Position numbers and translations under genes: made by a program. Of a DNA stretch of 64,000 bases, positions 1 through 11,431 are shown one piece after another. This DNA is from Rhynchopus euleeides (taxonomy: Eukaryota > Euglenozoa > Diplonemea > Diplonemida > Diplonemidae), in assembly GCA_963210315.1 (NCBI GenBank), contig OY723312.1:372001-436000 (forward strand), read 5' to 3'. The notes under the pieces are model-generated. The model was not told where the DNA came from, did not search any database, and was given only the letters and a program-made list of their open reading frames with translations. Each line of letters opens with the position of its first letter. Position 1 is the stretch's first letter.

Positions 1-880
1 GGGTGCCAGGAAGCGCTCGCTTTTTGGAGTGCCGTAAGTCTAAAAGAACTGATCACCGAGAGTAGCTCAAGAGATGAGGAAATTCGACAGAGGATGGGGG
101 GGGGGGGGGGTTGGGAGGCAGGCTAGCTAGGCTTGGTTCCCCATGTGTCGAGCCAAAAGCGGGCTGCCGAGTGACACGGGGCGGCGGGGGCGGGGGGTGT
201 TGTGTGGAGAGCAGCAGCATCGGAGAAGGAACAATTGCACAGGGGCATTCGCTCTGTGTCACTTTTCTGCACTTCTGAGCGAAGGCCATCACAGTTGCGT
301 TGTCACTTCTGTCACTTCGAGAGAGATAGAGAGAGAGGGGCTGAGGGGGGAGTGACGGAGGCGTCCGGCAGCAGGCTTTGCCGCTGCCGCCTCCGGGTTG
401 CAGCAGAGCTACGGCCTGAAAAGATGCGGGAAATCGTTTCACACACTCTCTCTCTGCCAGAGAGTGTGCCAAGGCTGTGTGTCGCTCTGCCCAACATATT
501 CTTTTTTTTTTGTGTGAGGGCACACACTGTGTGGCACAGAATCCGCTTACTCTTCTGCTTTTCTGGCAAGGGGGATTTCGATCTGTGCCATTTCACAGCC
601 AGTTTTGTGGGAGGCGGCTATCGGGGAGGGTGCTGACCTATTTCTCAATTTTCTGCAGTTCCTGAGCGAAGTCCCACATAAGCTTGGAACATCATATCTG
701 TCCTCCTCAAGCAGAGAGGTCCGAGAGAAACCGCTCACACACACACGAGAAACTGATACGTTAATTTGTTCGGGGTTGATTCCACGATTCCACAGCGAAG
801 CCTCCCTTCCCGCCCCTCCTCCTGTGCCAGCTTCTCCGCGGGTTTCTTCTTTTTTGCCTGGGATTTTAATTCTCCCTGAG
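1..880. other. Non-coding region, no gene recognised
   Basis: I see no convincing coding sequence here. It holds homopolymer G runs (about 98-110), a short GA-rich tract (about 320-340) and T-rich stretches. The open frames on both strands are short, low in complexity and resemble no protein family I know. Confidence 0.5.
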
Positions 881-987
881 GGGGGGGGGGGTCTTCGCTG
901 GCCGTCAATCTCCGTCAGTTTTTCAGCCAAATTCAACAGGAAATTCACCAAAAAATGCACCGACGACCACCCCATAGCGAAGACCCC
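881..987. mobile_element. MITE, GGGGTCTTCGC family, copy a
   Basis: A roughly 107 bp inverted-repeat element. It begins with an expanded G run followed by GTCTTCGCT and ends with AGCGAAGACCCC. It is flanked on both sides by CTGAG (876-880 and 988-992), a 5 bp target-site duplication. The interior (CGTCAGTTTTTCAGCC, AATTCAACAGGAAATTCACC) matches copies at 12785-12890 (inverted) and 46571-46676. It has no coding capacity. Confidence 0.85.
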
Positions 988-992
988 CTGAG

Positions 993-1755
993 GGACTCCC
1001 CCCTCCTCCCCTCCTCCCACACCGACACCACCCCCTCCCCCACCCCCTCACACCTCTGACACAATTTACACAGCCCGCAGCGGCTGTTCTTTTGGGTGGG
1101 GATTAGTTCATCTCTCGGTCACCCCCACCCCCCCCCTCCCTGCTATAACTAATAGTGCACAATAGCGAGCCACTGGGCTGCACGGGCGGACAGGCCGGAG
1201 CGTATGAGTGTGAGGGGAGGGGGGGGATGCCAGAAGGCGAGGAGTGGGGGGTGGGGTGTCGGCGTTGAGGCACGGCGGTGGGGTGTGTGTGTGTGTGGTG
1301 ACCACGTTTTGTGTGGGGAGATCCTGCGCGGATCATTGCCCACCCTGTGTGTGTGTGTGTGCGCGTGTTGAAACCAGTTTTAAGGCGCGGTGTGCGGTGT
1401 CTGACTGAGCACAACCTTTCTCGACAGAAGCACCTCCCCTCGCGCCCGTCGCTTCGTGAGGATTACCCCCGATGTGGCCCCATTTTCGTTCGTACTCACG
1501 TGTGGTGCGCATGCATGCAGAGGGGAAGGAAAGAGGGGGGAGTTTGATCGTCGAGAGTGAATGGAAAATCAAGTCTCCCCCCAGCACCTTCTTGCAATGT
1601 TAGTCCTTTTTGGAGGAAGGGGAGAGGGGGGGGGGGGGGGGAGGCAGCACCTTCGGGCACTGCAGGCGCACACCCCCACCCCCCTCCTCCTCCTCCTCAT
1701 TTCCTCATTCCCCTCTCCACACCTCCACACCCCCACCCCCCCCTCTCCCTCCCCC
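993..1755. other. Non-coding spacer with CA/GT and poly-C tracts
   Basis: This is the 3' flank of the BAG-domain gene. It contains several GT/CA microsatellites (about 1285-1297, 1347-1360, 1757-1766), poly-C/poly-G runs and CTC-rich tracts. No gene was recognised. Confidence 0.5.
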
Positions 1756-2949
1756 TCACACACACACGCCCTCTCTGCCTCTCCCGAAACCCGAGGGGCT
1801 GCAGTCATGAGATACCACCCACCCTCCTCGTCCATCAAGATATGCTTTGCGTGTTCTCCAATTCACGGAGAGTGCGTTCGCGCCTGTCAAGGTGTGTGGT
1901 GTTGTGGTGGAGGGTGTGGTGGCGGGATGGTGGGGCCTGTGCGCAATAAATAACCCGTATTGTGTGTGGCGCGGAAAAGCCATGTGCGGCGCCATCATGT
2001 TGACATACTCGACAAAGTCTTCCAGACAGCTCTGCAGCTTCTGAATGTTCGCAATCACAGACCGCCGCTCGGCTTTGATTTTATCGCGGTCGTCCCCAAC
2101 CGCCTCGATGGCATCCAGCTGCAGCATGCACCGCATCAGCGACTCGTCATAACTCTTCCGCGTCTTGAGGATGCTGTCATCCGTCAGCGAGTCGGAATGC
2201 GTCAACGACGTGAAGCTGTTGCGCTCAAACCTGACGCGTATACTGTCCACCTCGGCCATCACCTTGCCCAGCTTCTCAAAGGGGCAGGTGATCACCACGG
2301 GGCGCGGAGACACCATGGGGGATGTTGCAGGCACGTGGTCCTCCTCCTTCACACCACCAGCATCGCGTGGCGACGGCACCTGCTGCGGTTGATACTGCGG
2401 CTGCTGCTGCTGCTGATGCTGCTGGTGGTGCTGCTGCGGTGGATGCTGGTGCTGATGCTGCTGATGGTGCCGCTCCGGTTCCCGCGAGCCTTGGTGCATG
2501 TGGTACGGCTCCCTCTCACGCTCGAAGGGCTGCGCGTGGTGTGGCTCGGGCTCACGCTGCTGCGACGACGAGGCATGCCCGTACGAGGGGTACGCCCCTG
2601 CCCCCGTGTCACGCGCATACCCCGGCGCAGGCAGAGGCGTCCCGCCTGCTGCTGCGCTGCTGCGGTAAGAGTAGTTCGACGACATGCTGGCACTCGACGC
2701 ATATGTGTGCTGCTGAGGAGGTGTCTGCTCGGGGTAATACCTCCCCGGGTCATGCGTCCCCTGCGCCCCATGCGCCCCATGCGCGGTGCTGTGGTAGCTG
2801 GGCTGCTGGTGGGTGCTGTGCGGCTGCCCTGTCTGCGGGTAGAACGTCTTCTTCTGCGGGGGTGGCACGTCGTGCTGTGTGTACGGATTCTTGAAGTTAG
2901 GGTACTGCGAGGCGTATCGTGCCGCCTCGGCACTATTATTCCAGGCCAT
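1756..2949 (-). CDS. BAG-domain protein, probable HSP70 nucleotide-exchange co-chaperone
   Basis: BAG domains bind the HSP70 ATPase domain and promote nucleotide exchange. The frame from the Met at 2949 (MAWNNSAEAARYASQYPNF) gives 397 residues. I prefer this start to the Met 99 bp upstream because the intervening residues are His/Thr repeats translated from a GT microsatellite. Residues about 30-220 are low-complexity Pro/His/Gln-rich, including HQ runs from a CTG/CAG-like tract at 2385-2467. Residues about 225-317 form a BAG-like helical bundle, with the signature SYDESLMRCMLQLDAIEAVG followed by an ERRSVIANIQKLQSCLEDF helix. The last 75 or so residues are low-complexity and may not be translated as shown; an intron or an earlier stop after the BAG domain is possible. 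The MsrA-like gene lies upstream in the same orientation. Confidence 0.72.
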   Translation of the reverse strand: MAWNNSAEAARYASQYPNFKNPYTQHDVPPPQKKTFYPQTGQPHSTHQQPSYHSTAHGAHGAQGTHDPGRYYPEQTPPQQHTYASSASMSSNYSYRSSAAAGGTPLPAPGYARDTGAGAYPSYGHASSSQQREPEPHHAQPFEREREPYHMHQGSREPERHHQQHQHQHPPQQHHQQHQQQQQPQYQPQQVPSPRDAGGVKEEDHVPATSPMVSPRPVVITCPFEKLGKVMAEVDSIRVRFERNSFTSLTHSDSLTDDSILKTRKSYDESLMRCMLQLDAIEAVGDDRDKIKAERRSVIANIQKLQSCLEDFVEYVNMMAPHMAFPRHTQYGLFIAHRPHHPATTPSTTTPHTLTGANALSVNWRTRKAYLDGRGGWVVSHDCSPSGFGRGREGVCV

Positions 2950-3261
2950 CCTGCCGTCCTGCAGGGCGTGTGTGTGTGTGTGGTGAACAAATTGTAAGGC
3001 GGGTGTTATATCATCTATGCTCTCCGGACACATTGAGTTGCAGAACACAGGGGTGGTTCTGTCGTGGCGCAGCAGAAGCGGGGTCGACGGATGCTGGGAA
3101 GGTGGGGGGTGCGGGGAGGGGGGGCGAGTGTGGGTGGGTCAGTTACGAACTTTATACACATGCGGGGGTTAGAGGCTGCCCATGCAGCAGGGGTCGGGAT
3201 CAAACATCGAGCATAACATCTGGGAGGAGGGTGTGTGGTGGTGGGACGTGGCAGAACGCAT

Positions 3262-4276
3262 TTAAAGCAGACAGGACATACCATCGTGGCTGCTAGTCTT
3301 CCGCGTCAAAGGAGGTGTCTTATCGCCTTTGTCGCCCTTCTGTTTCGATTCCGCGTCGGCCACCGCAGCGTCATCTGCCTTGGAGTCCTCCACAACCGCA
3401 CCGGGCCTGTCCTTGCCTGCCGTAGCAGCCTGCCCCCGCACGATCATCTCCTCCTCAACGTCCTCAGCAGAACGCCGCTTGGCACGGGCCTCGAGCAACG
3501 CGTCCTCCTTTGCCTCGGCACTCTTCTTGGCTGAATCTGCCTCGCCCTGCTTGGCGCTGTCGGCGTGCATCTCCTCGCCAGCAGCCTGCTTCACAGGCGC
3601 CTCTTTCGCCTTCTCGCCGCCCCCCTGGCTGGCCTTGCTGCCGCCTTCCGCCGCTGCCTTATGCGCGGTATCCTTGACCTCAGCCTCCTGGCGTGTCTTC
3701 TCCACACCAGCCTTCCCGTCAGCCTCACCCACAGTCTTCACGACTGCCTTCAGCTTCGGTGCCTCATCGCCATCACCCTTCGCCTTGGCTTCGCCGGTGT
3801 CACCCTTCGATGCCTTCGGCTTCACCACCTCCTCATCCCCCTTCTGGTCCGCCTTGCCCTTCTTCGCCACCTCCTCGTCCCCCTTCTGGTCCGCCTTGGT
3901 GTTGCTCTCGTCTGCCTCGGCGGAGCGGCTGGGCTTCTTGACTGGTGCCCGGTTTTCCTGCGCGTCGTCTGTGTCGTCGCGCTTGGATTTGCGCTTCGAC
4001 TTCACCTTTGCCTCGTCGTCATCATCCGATGTATCCTTTGCATGCTTCAGAGAAGCCTTCGGTTTCGGCGCCTCCTCGTCATCGTCGCTGCGGCTGGATT
4101 TTGTCTTGACCTGTCTCTCGGTATCGTCGTCATCATCATCGCGCCGCACACGCTTCTTCTTCTTCTTCTTCGGCTTCTCCTCCTCATCGACATCGTCATA
4201 CACCTTCTTCTTCTTCTTCTTCGGTGTATCATCGTCATCGTCGGAGGTAACACGCTTCCTCCTCTTCCGCTTTGGA

Positions 4277-4312
<36 letters not shown>

Positions 4313-5511
4313 GTCCTGCGCTTTGTGGTGCGCACGGTCTCCTCCTCCTCATCGTCGTGCACCTTGCGCTTCTTTGTCTTCTTCTTGCGCGGCACCTCCT
4401 CATCACTGTCCGCTGCCTTATGCGCGGTCTCCTTGACCTCAGCCTCCTGGTGTGTCTTCTCCACATGAGCCTTCCCGTCAGCCTCACCCACGGTCTTCAC
4501 GACTGCCTTCAGCTTCGGCGCCTCGTCGCCGTCACCCTTCGCCTTGGCTTCGCCGGTGTCACCCTTCGATGCCTTCGGCTTCGCCACCTCCTCATCCCCC
4601 TTCTGGTCCGCCTTGCCCTTCTTCGCCACCTCCTCCTCACCCCCCTCCTTCTTCGCCGCCTTCTCCTCCACCTTCCCCTCCTCTACCTTGTCACTCTTAT
4701 CGGCGCCATTGTCGGCATGCTTGTCCTCCTCAGTGTGAGTCTGCTTGGGCGTTGCTGTCTCGTTGATCTGCGCCAGCTCCGCCGGCGTAAACTTATGGTA
4801 CTTGTCAAGGTACGGGGCCGGATCAAACAAGATGCCTGTGTTGGCAACAGCGTCAGAGCAGTGGTAGCGCAGGGTGCTGTGCTCCACAGCCTGGAACGAC
4901 TGAGGTTCACAGCTGACGGGGTCTGCAGACTTGGGCCGCTCCTGCACCGGGCGGCAGTCGTTGACGGACGTGGCAATCGGGGGCATCCGGTCGGTGTTCA
5001 TCTCGTCCCGCTTGGAACGCGCCACCTTCAGCTGTTTCGTGCTCTGGGCCCACACGGCAGAGCGGAACTGAGCGCCAATGTCACCGCCCTGCTTGTAGAG
5101 GGAGGTCCCATCGTGCGCAGCGAAGAAGGTGCCCAGGAGCGTGTCAAACGACACAACCGACGCGTTGTACTGCAGAGACACGCCTTCGGCATGCCCAGAC
5201 CCACCGCGCTGCACGGCAATCTGTGTCGGGCGCCTGAGCCACCCGCCCACGTAGCCCATCTGCACGCTGCTGACACCCTCCACCTTTGCGAAGGCAGCGT
5301 GCAGCTTGAAGAAGCACCCGCCTGTGAACACTGCTGTCTGCAGGGCGGAGGGGGAGGGGGAGGGCGGTGGAGAGGGCAAAAGCTGGGATTCCTCGTGATG
5401 TCCGTCATCTGCTGCCTGCATAGCGTGGAGTGCCATCGCGTCGTCGTTGGTGGCTGTCGAAGGCACCGACATTGCGACCACAGCCAGTGCGGAGGCCAGC
5501 CGCACCGCCAT
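3262..5511 (-). CDS. MsrA-like peptide methionine sulfoxide reductase with long charged tail
   Basis: MsrA reduces methionine-S-sulfoxide in proteins. This 749-residue ORF starts with a plausible signal peptide (MAVRLASALAVVAMSV). Residues about 58-250 resemble MsrA: GGCFFKLHAAF (Cys66), GYVGG, GHAEGV (106-111), FFAAHD (129-134) and QGGDIGAQFRSAV. In the canonical GCFWxxE motif the Trp is Phe68 and the Glu is His71, and the usual AEDYHQ segment is replaced by VEHSTLRYH. Catalytic Cys66 and later cysteines (186, 201, 218) remain. Residues 255-749 are Lys/Glu/Asp-rich with a poly-Asp run (DNA about 4280-4312) and a duplicated segment of about 73 residues. The family is usually about 200 residues, so the tail is exceptional. 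Activity is uncertain because of the two substitutions. The upstream start and signal peptide make this Met convincing. Confidence 0.75.
3656..3873 (-). repeat. Internal coding direct repeat, copy 1 (MsrA-like tail)
   Basis: About 218 bp nearly identical to 4413-4632 within the same reading frame. It encodes a GDEEV, KPKASKGDTGEAKAKGDGD and TVGEADGK-type segment twice in the tail. The few differences (for example GTATCC versus GTCTCC) are consistent with a fairly recent intragenic duplication. Confidence 0.85.
4413..4632 (-). repeat. Internal coding direct repeat, copy 2 (MsrA-like tail)
   Basis: Partner of 3656-3873, in the same orientation and the same frame. Between the copies lie poly-Asp and KKKKK tracts that look prone to slippage. 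Confidence 0.85.
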
Positions 5512-5700
5512 CGTTCCTCACGGGCTGCACAAAGTGTAACGTGCCTCGACCTGCAGTATTGGGGGTTGAGGCTTGTGATGTTGTCTCCCGAGAAGGGGGG
5601 TGGGGGGGTGGGGGAGGGTGGTAGAGAGGGCAAAAACTGGGATTTTTTTGGCTCGGGCTCCTGACGTGTCGCCTTGCCTGCCCCGCCCCCCCCCCCCCTA

Positions 5701-6589
5701 GGGCAGTGATTAAAAATTCGTGTTATTCGAATACGAATATTATTCGAATAATTTCTCGAAAAATTTTCGCCACGAATAATTCGCGAATTATTCGTGGGGT
5801 TTAACTGGGGTTTCTCTACTAGGAATAGGGACCTACTGCCCACACTGGGGTCGTGGGCGCAGCCCACGACCCCAGTGTGCCCTGAGGGGGCATGCAATCA
5901 CTACATTGTGAAGATGCGAGGCCGAGAATCATCATCTGCAGTGCCTGGAGGGGTACGCTGCACCGTGCATTGAAGACACCAAGCGCTAAGGGAAGTGGGC
6001 ACCGTCGCGCTGGTGGGACCATTATGGTGCCAGGCGGCCGCTGTTGCATCCACGGGGCTGTACCTGATGGGGAAATCGTCATCCGCGATCCCTACCAAAC
6101 TTGCGTGGAGGGAGCAGAACCACCTGGGTCACTCAAAGGTGGAAGCACTACCCCGGTGCCCGAACCTGGGATACATTGTGCGTGCTTTATGCTGTTCCTG
6201 TTGTGCAGTTGGTGACTGGCAGGATAGCAACTGCCTCCTTCAAGATCCCTGTGGTGGAGACCTCCACGCGTGAGTGAGGTGCTGCCGATGCAAAGGGATC
6301 ACCACACCTGTGTGCCGTACGGACAGACATACGTGTGATGATTCATGAGGAAAGCAAAGCCTGAGGCGCTCTGCGGCGCTTTCCCTCGGTTTGCACTGGA
6401 ATACACGTGGTCTGGCGCCCTCTGCCCCTACACAAACCCACAGAAACTTCACGAATAATGACCGAATAACACATGGCCATTTATTCGCGAATAATGCCAT
6501 TATTCGTATTCGAATACGAATATTATTCGAATATGTAACTCTGAAAATCGGAGATCACGAATTATTCGCGAATAGTATCTTCACTGCCC
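5701..6589. mobile_element. Non-autonomous TA-flanked element A (word TTCGAATA)
   Basis: Terminal inverted repeats GGGCAGTGA (5701) and TCACTGCCC (6581-6589), each flanked by TA (5699-5700 and 6590-6591). Both subterminal regions (5710-5800 and 6455-6575) are built from ATTCGAATA and ATTCGCGAATAATTCG in both orientations. The roughly 600 bp interior has no recognisable gene. The right TA is shared with element B. The same termini occur on element C (10822-11429), whose interior is unrelated. Confidence 0.85.
5841..5879. repeat. Perfect 18 bp hairpin inside element A
   Basis: CACACTGGGGTCGTGGGC, a three-base loop (GCA) and the exact reverse complement. It lies just inside the left word array of element A. 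It is a candidate foldback or nested insertion remnant; no function is visible. Confidence 0.85.
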
Positions 6590-6591
6590 TA

Positions 6592-7779
6592 GGCATACTT
6601 GTACCCCCATATGGGGAAGGCCAAAAATATGGGGAAAATATGGGGGGAATATGGGGGGTTTTTCAAGTCCTGTTCCCCCATATTTCCCCCATATGGGGGA
6701 TATATGGGGGAAAACCCAGGGGTTCCTCAGGTGGAAGCAGTCAGCAAACAGTTCTCTTCGTTCTGCTTTTCACAGGGTGTGAAGTCAGCCACTGACAGGG
6801 GACGTCTAGCACCTTGCAGTGCCATCTCACCTCGTCGCTTTCTGCAGAGAGGAAACGCCCGGCTGAAGTGCTCGAGTCAGACCACAAAAGGTGCTATGAG
6901 AGTGCCGACCGCCACTTTCTTCAAGTCTGAGTAGCGGTCATCAGAGCATGCTGACCAGTAGTCCTGTCTTTGCTGGCAGAACAGTTGCGTCCTGCAGCCA
7001 GTCCTTGTACTGGCCTTCACAGGTCTCATTCCAGATCATCATTGCAGATGCAGCTTGAACATGTCAAGCTGCCTGGTGACGAGCGTCGACTCCGACTTTT
7101 TGGCGCTCGGAGCGGTCAAAAGCGGCGGAAGCGCCTGACACCCCAGAATGCACTGCTTGTGAATTCCCTTGTCTAATTAAGGATCCCAGGGGGCAGTTCG
7201 CAATCGCAAACACACCAGAGGAGGAGGACAGCGAGTGTGAGAGTGACGTGCCGGACAGGACTTCAAAACACAGGAGTGTGTGTTGTGAGGAGCTGTTAAC
7301 CCTGAACGCGCTATGTGTGTCTGTGCGTATGTGTCACCACCGCTGCCGCTGTCACTGCGGTGCCCCGCCAAACCGGGAAGCGTTTGCTCTCCGCTGCCGC
7401 TGTATCGGCGCAGGAGAGGAACAGGAGGTCGGTGCGACCCACCTGGGGGATCTTCCAGGGGGGGCCAGACCTGGCCACACCTGAACGAGCGCGCACCTCC
7501 CCAGGATCGGACTCCTGGAGGATCCCCAACAAGGCATGAGGCCGGTTTCGACGCGCACTTCGTGTGTGTCTGTGCCTGAGTGGTTTGATGTTCTCCCGTT
7601 GCAGCACGAATACCCCCATATCCCCCCATATGGGCCCCATATTTCCCCCATATTCCCCCATATTTTACCGGGTTTTCCCCATATTTTCAGCCTTTTTCCC
7701 CATATGGGGGCGGGGTTTTGAGACCCCCCATATTTCCCCCAAATTTAGGGGGTTCCCCATATGGGGGGACAAGTATGCC
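6592..7779. mobile_element. TA-flanked element B (word CCCCATATGGGG)
   Basis: Inverted ends GGCATACTTGT (6592) and ACAAGTATGCC (ending 7779), flanked by TA at 6590-6591 and 7780-7781. Each end carries an array of CCCCATATGGGG/CCCCATATTTCC words (6605-6715 and 7610-7765). The interior (about 6720-7600) shows no family-like ORF. It abuts element A on the left and element X1 on the right, sharing one TA with each. Confidence 0.85.
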
Positions 7780-7781
7780 TA

Positions 7782-10508
7782 GGGGGGGTCAAATGCCACC
7801 CTTTTACGTGGACAAACACGATTTTTCAAAAAACCGGCGCAGAGGCCCCAAAGCCCCCGTAAACCCTCCAAACCCCCCCAGATCGGTCCGGAAACCCATC
7901 GAACCCCACTTTTCCACCATTCCGGGCACCTCAGGTGCCCGAATTGGGGTACCTAAATTTTGTGCCACCGTTTGGTACCGGACAGTGCCACTGTGTGGGA
8001 GGTTGGAAAAGAAAATGCCCCAACACACCACATCTGAGGGTTGCAATGCATGTTGCTTGCCAACCACGTCATCCGGTGGGTGTCAGGCGCTATGTAGGTG
8101 GCATTAGCCAGGTCTTCGAAGAGTTCTGGCTTGTATATGTACCTCCCTGCCACCATGCACCGGGAGGCTGCCTGTAGGTACGGAACAAGTCCAGATGGTC
8201 GTGTGATTCCTGTGCAGCAGTGCTCCACAACCGGGATGTGTTGACAACGACTGTTGCAACACGAGCTGTACATTCCGGGAACACACGAAGTGCGCTGTCG
8301 TGGTACCCATTGTGCCAGAATTGGTAGTTGCTGCGGTCTACTTTGCCTGGCCCAAGAGCACTGGTACTGAACGGTGCAATATGCGTGGCGAGGTGAATGC
8401 AACGGAAGGGCGCAAAGTCAATACAGCTCTCGGATGGCGGGTGGTGGTGCCACTAGTGTGTGACGTTCACTCGAGGATACAACGCATCACAATGAATCAG
8501 CAACCGTGGACCGAGTACAATACGCTCTCTGTGGCTGGTGTGGGGGACAAAGGCAGTGCCTGTGCCGCAGGCAGGGAGGTACATATACAAGCCAGAACAC
8601 ATCGAAGACCTGGCTCATGCCACCTACATAGCGCCTGACACCCACCGGATGACGTGGTTGGCAAGCAACATGCATTGCAACCCTCAGATGTGGTGTGTTG
8701 GGAGGGTGTATGATTTTCCGGATTTTCCTGTTTTTTCCCGATTTTCCGAAAAATTTGCCACTGGTTGACACAAGGGCGAATTTCGAGAAAAATCCGAAAA
8801 TCAGGAAAAATCAGGTTTTTTTCGGATTTCCGGGATGGTCACCATACACCCTCCGGAAAAAAATCCGAAATTTTTGGGTCGAAAAAATTTTTTTTTTTCT
8901 GACCCGAAAATCTGTGTCTGCGGACTGCCACACTGTGAAAAATCGGAAAATTTCCGAAAAAAGTCGAAAATTTTGGCCTTTCCTGGCCTATGTGGTCCCA
9001 AAGGGCCCGGGTTGCCCGGATTTTCACCCAAAAACACCCCAATTTTTTTTCCGCCGCCTTCGGCGGCGTCGTCGTTTCACTCTGTACGAAGGACGTCGGT
9101 AAAGCCGAGCCCTTTGTACAACCGTTTCACTTCGACTTCTTTTCGGCTGTCTGTTTGTTTGCGTTTCCAGTCCCGTGCCTGTCTGTCGTCCGGACGCCCT
9201 GTTTTTATGGTTTTCTCCTGTTGCTCCGTCACGGCGCCTCATGTTCTGGGGTTGCACGTGTTCTTCTCGCTGTTGCGGCGCTGCCTGAAAGAACCCCCGT
9301 CCGCCCCTCTCGGCTCCATCTCCGAGTGCCTACCTCGTTCTGTCCGCTTTCCCTAGGAGGTACAGAGAGACCCCCTCTCCCCGCCGAGCATCTCAGAAGA
9401 TGCCGTGTCCCGCATCCAAATGTAGTTGCAGGTGCCCTCGGTTGCGGTGTTGTAGCGCAGTCCGCGCCGGTCGGAGGCCACACGCCACTCTGGAGTGCCT
9501 CCCACCGTCTGAGACCCCGGGCCCCCCATGGGCTGGGGGGGCCTTCCATCGGCATGGCAATGCCTACCAGGTGTCGGACGCGATTCCGACTGTAAAGTGT
9601 CACAGTCTGTGGCTCGTCGATGCCAAGATCCTCGTTACGGTCCGATGAAACTGGGTGTTATTCGGAGCCCTACAACTGCAACACGGGAGGCTTGACAACC
9701 GGCTCCTGATGCAGGGAACGTATGCTGCAATTTTATCTGCGTGCATGCAGGCGTTGCCCCGCCTGCAAGGTGACCGTCTTTTGCTGTCCTCAGGTGTACC
9801 GTACCCTGAATGGGAACGGGAAGAACGTTCCTCTCGGGCATGCTACGTTGTCGAAAACTTTGCGATACACGGCCAGCTTCCTCGTGGCCTCATGTTCTTC
9901 TGTCCCTTCTGTTGTGATGCGTCTCATGGATGTGCCCTGCAGGGCTTCCACACAGTGTCGAGGAGTGATCCTCGCACGGAAAAACAATTGGCTTGGTCTT
10001 CCCGCTTTCGGGCTCCCGTCTCCGAGAGCCCAGCACAGTTTTGAGTCGGACCTGGGATAGCGGTTCGAACGGGAATTTCGGGCCGAACCCTGAAATTCTC
10101 CAACACCCCATATCGCACCTGAGACGCGGCTTCCTTATCTGAGGGGCCGCGTCCAAATACACGGACTTTGCTAAACTGGACCCAACTCCCCACACTCTTT
10201 TTTTGGCCATTTTTCCAAAAAATCCCCCCATTTTTTACAAAATTTTACAGAATTTACAGTTCGTTATACATCCTCCTTGGGGCATTTTCTTTTCCAACCT
10301 CCCACACAGTGGCACTGTCCGGTACCAAACGGTGGCACAAAATTTAGGTACCCCAATTCGGGCACCTGAGGTGCCCGGAATGGTGGAAAAGTGGGGTTCG
10401 ATGGGTTTCCGGACCGATCTGGGGGGGTTTGGAGGGTTTACGGGGGCTTTGGGGCCTCTGCGCCGGTTTTTTGAAAAATCGTGTTTGTCACCCCCATTTG
10501 ACCCCCCC
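7782..10508. mobile_element. Element X, copy 1, split by insertion Y
   Basis: Begins GGGGGGGTCAAATG after TA (7780-7781) and ends CATTTGACCCCCCC before TA (10509-10510). Terminal inverted repeats are about 350 bp. Removing the 1576 bp insertion Y and one TTG leaves 1148 bp, exactly the length of the uninterrupted copy at 40074-41221, with only scattered base differences. There is no long ORF, so it is non-autonomous. Confidence 0.9.
8701..10276. mobile_element. Insertion Y within element X1
   Basis: Inverted ends GGAGGGTGTATGA and TTATACATCCTCC, flanked by the 3 bp duplication TTG (8698-8700, 10277-10279). The uninterrupted X copy at 40074-41221 proves the insertion. A second inward-facing end (CATACACCCTCC, ending 8854) suggests a small element is nested at the left. 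The left subterminal region is rich in the word ATTTTCCGAAAA and its complement (8710-8970). The interior has a few open frames but nothing recognisable. Confidence 0.85.
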
Positions 10509-10821
10509 TACCCCCCCCCCCTCGCCCCACGCCACGCGATTGGGTTGTGGCGGTTCGATCTGTGGGTCATGTGAGGGGGGTGGGGGGTGGGGGGGCGAGG
10601 AGATGGGCGGGTGGGCGGCGCTGGCGTGGGCTGTGCAGGCCTTACCCCGCCTTGGCCTGCCCGCTCTTGCGGGAAAACCCCCCGCTGGTTCGGAGCTGCT
10701 GCGCGGCTGCAGCCTTCTGCTGCAGTTCGGCCACCCTCTCCGCGGTATCATCCTGCAAAGGGTGGGGTCGTGGTGGGTGGTGGAATGGGCCAGGAATACA
10801 CACGCCCCCCCCCCCCCCCTA

Positions 10822-11429
10822 GGGCAGTGATGTTAGGATACGGTGGATACGTATCCGTATCCGTATTCAAATTTTCCAGAAATCGATAGGATACGGTCAG
10901 GATACGGTCCATATACTTGGTGGGGAGTACTTTGGGTACAGACGGGCACACCACACGAAGGCCATCGCCAAGGCTGTCGCCAGGCGGTGCTGAAGACGGT
11001 GGCGGATCTGGAACCAATGATGCACCAAGAATGCTCGTGGTGGACGTGGCGGTCAGGGGACGGTCAAGGAGACCAATGGGCGGAAGACGGTCATGTGGAG
11101 GTTCTGCAGCAGATTGAGTGCATGTTGGCCTCTGACATGAACCTGCTGCATCCCCTTCTGGGAGGGTCTGGGATCATCCGTGGCTGTGCCCCCAAGGGGG
11201 ATGAGGAGGAGGGTGCACACCACACCCTGAAGGGGGCATAGCAGAGCAACGTGCCCGCTCCACAACGGGCACGTTACCCAATGACAAGGGCAGCTGCCCA
11301 CACCCCTAGCACCAGCTTACCTGGGCTGGGCCCACTTTGGTAGGCAGAGCGTATCCCGTATCCGGATACGTATCCGTATCCCGATTTTGAAAAACCACCG
11401 TATCCGACCGTATTTCTACATCACTGCCC
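10822..11429. mobile_element. TA-flanked element C (word GGATACG)
   Basis: Ends GGGCAGTGATGT and ACATCACTGCCC, flanked by TA at 10820-10821 and 11430-11431. The subterminal words are GGATACGG, GGATACGTATCC and TATCCGTATCC (10835-10915 and 11350-11410). It shares its outermost 10 bp with element A but not the words or the core. Its right TA is the left TA of Q1. Confidence 0.85.
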
Positions 11430-11431
11430 TA

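Noticed and set aside
3565..5664. A 699-codon plus-strand frame opposite the MsrA-like gene.
   Set aside because: It is an antisense shadow: Leu-rich runs mirror the Lys/Glu-rich tail, and the signal peptide and MsrA motifs support the minus strand.
8990..9595. A 201-codon frame inside insertion Y as a transposase.
   Set aside because: Cys/Pro/Arg-rich translation without any catalytic or DNA-binding motif; competing frames are equally open.
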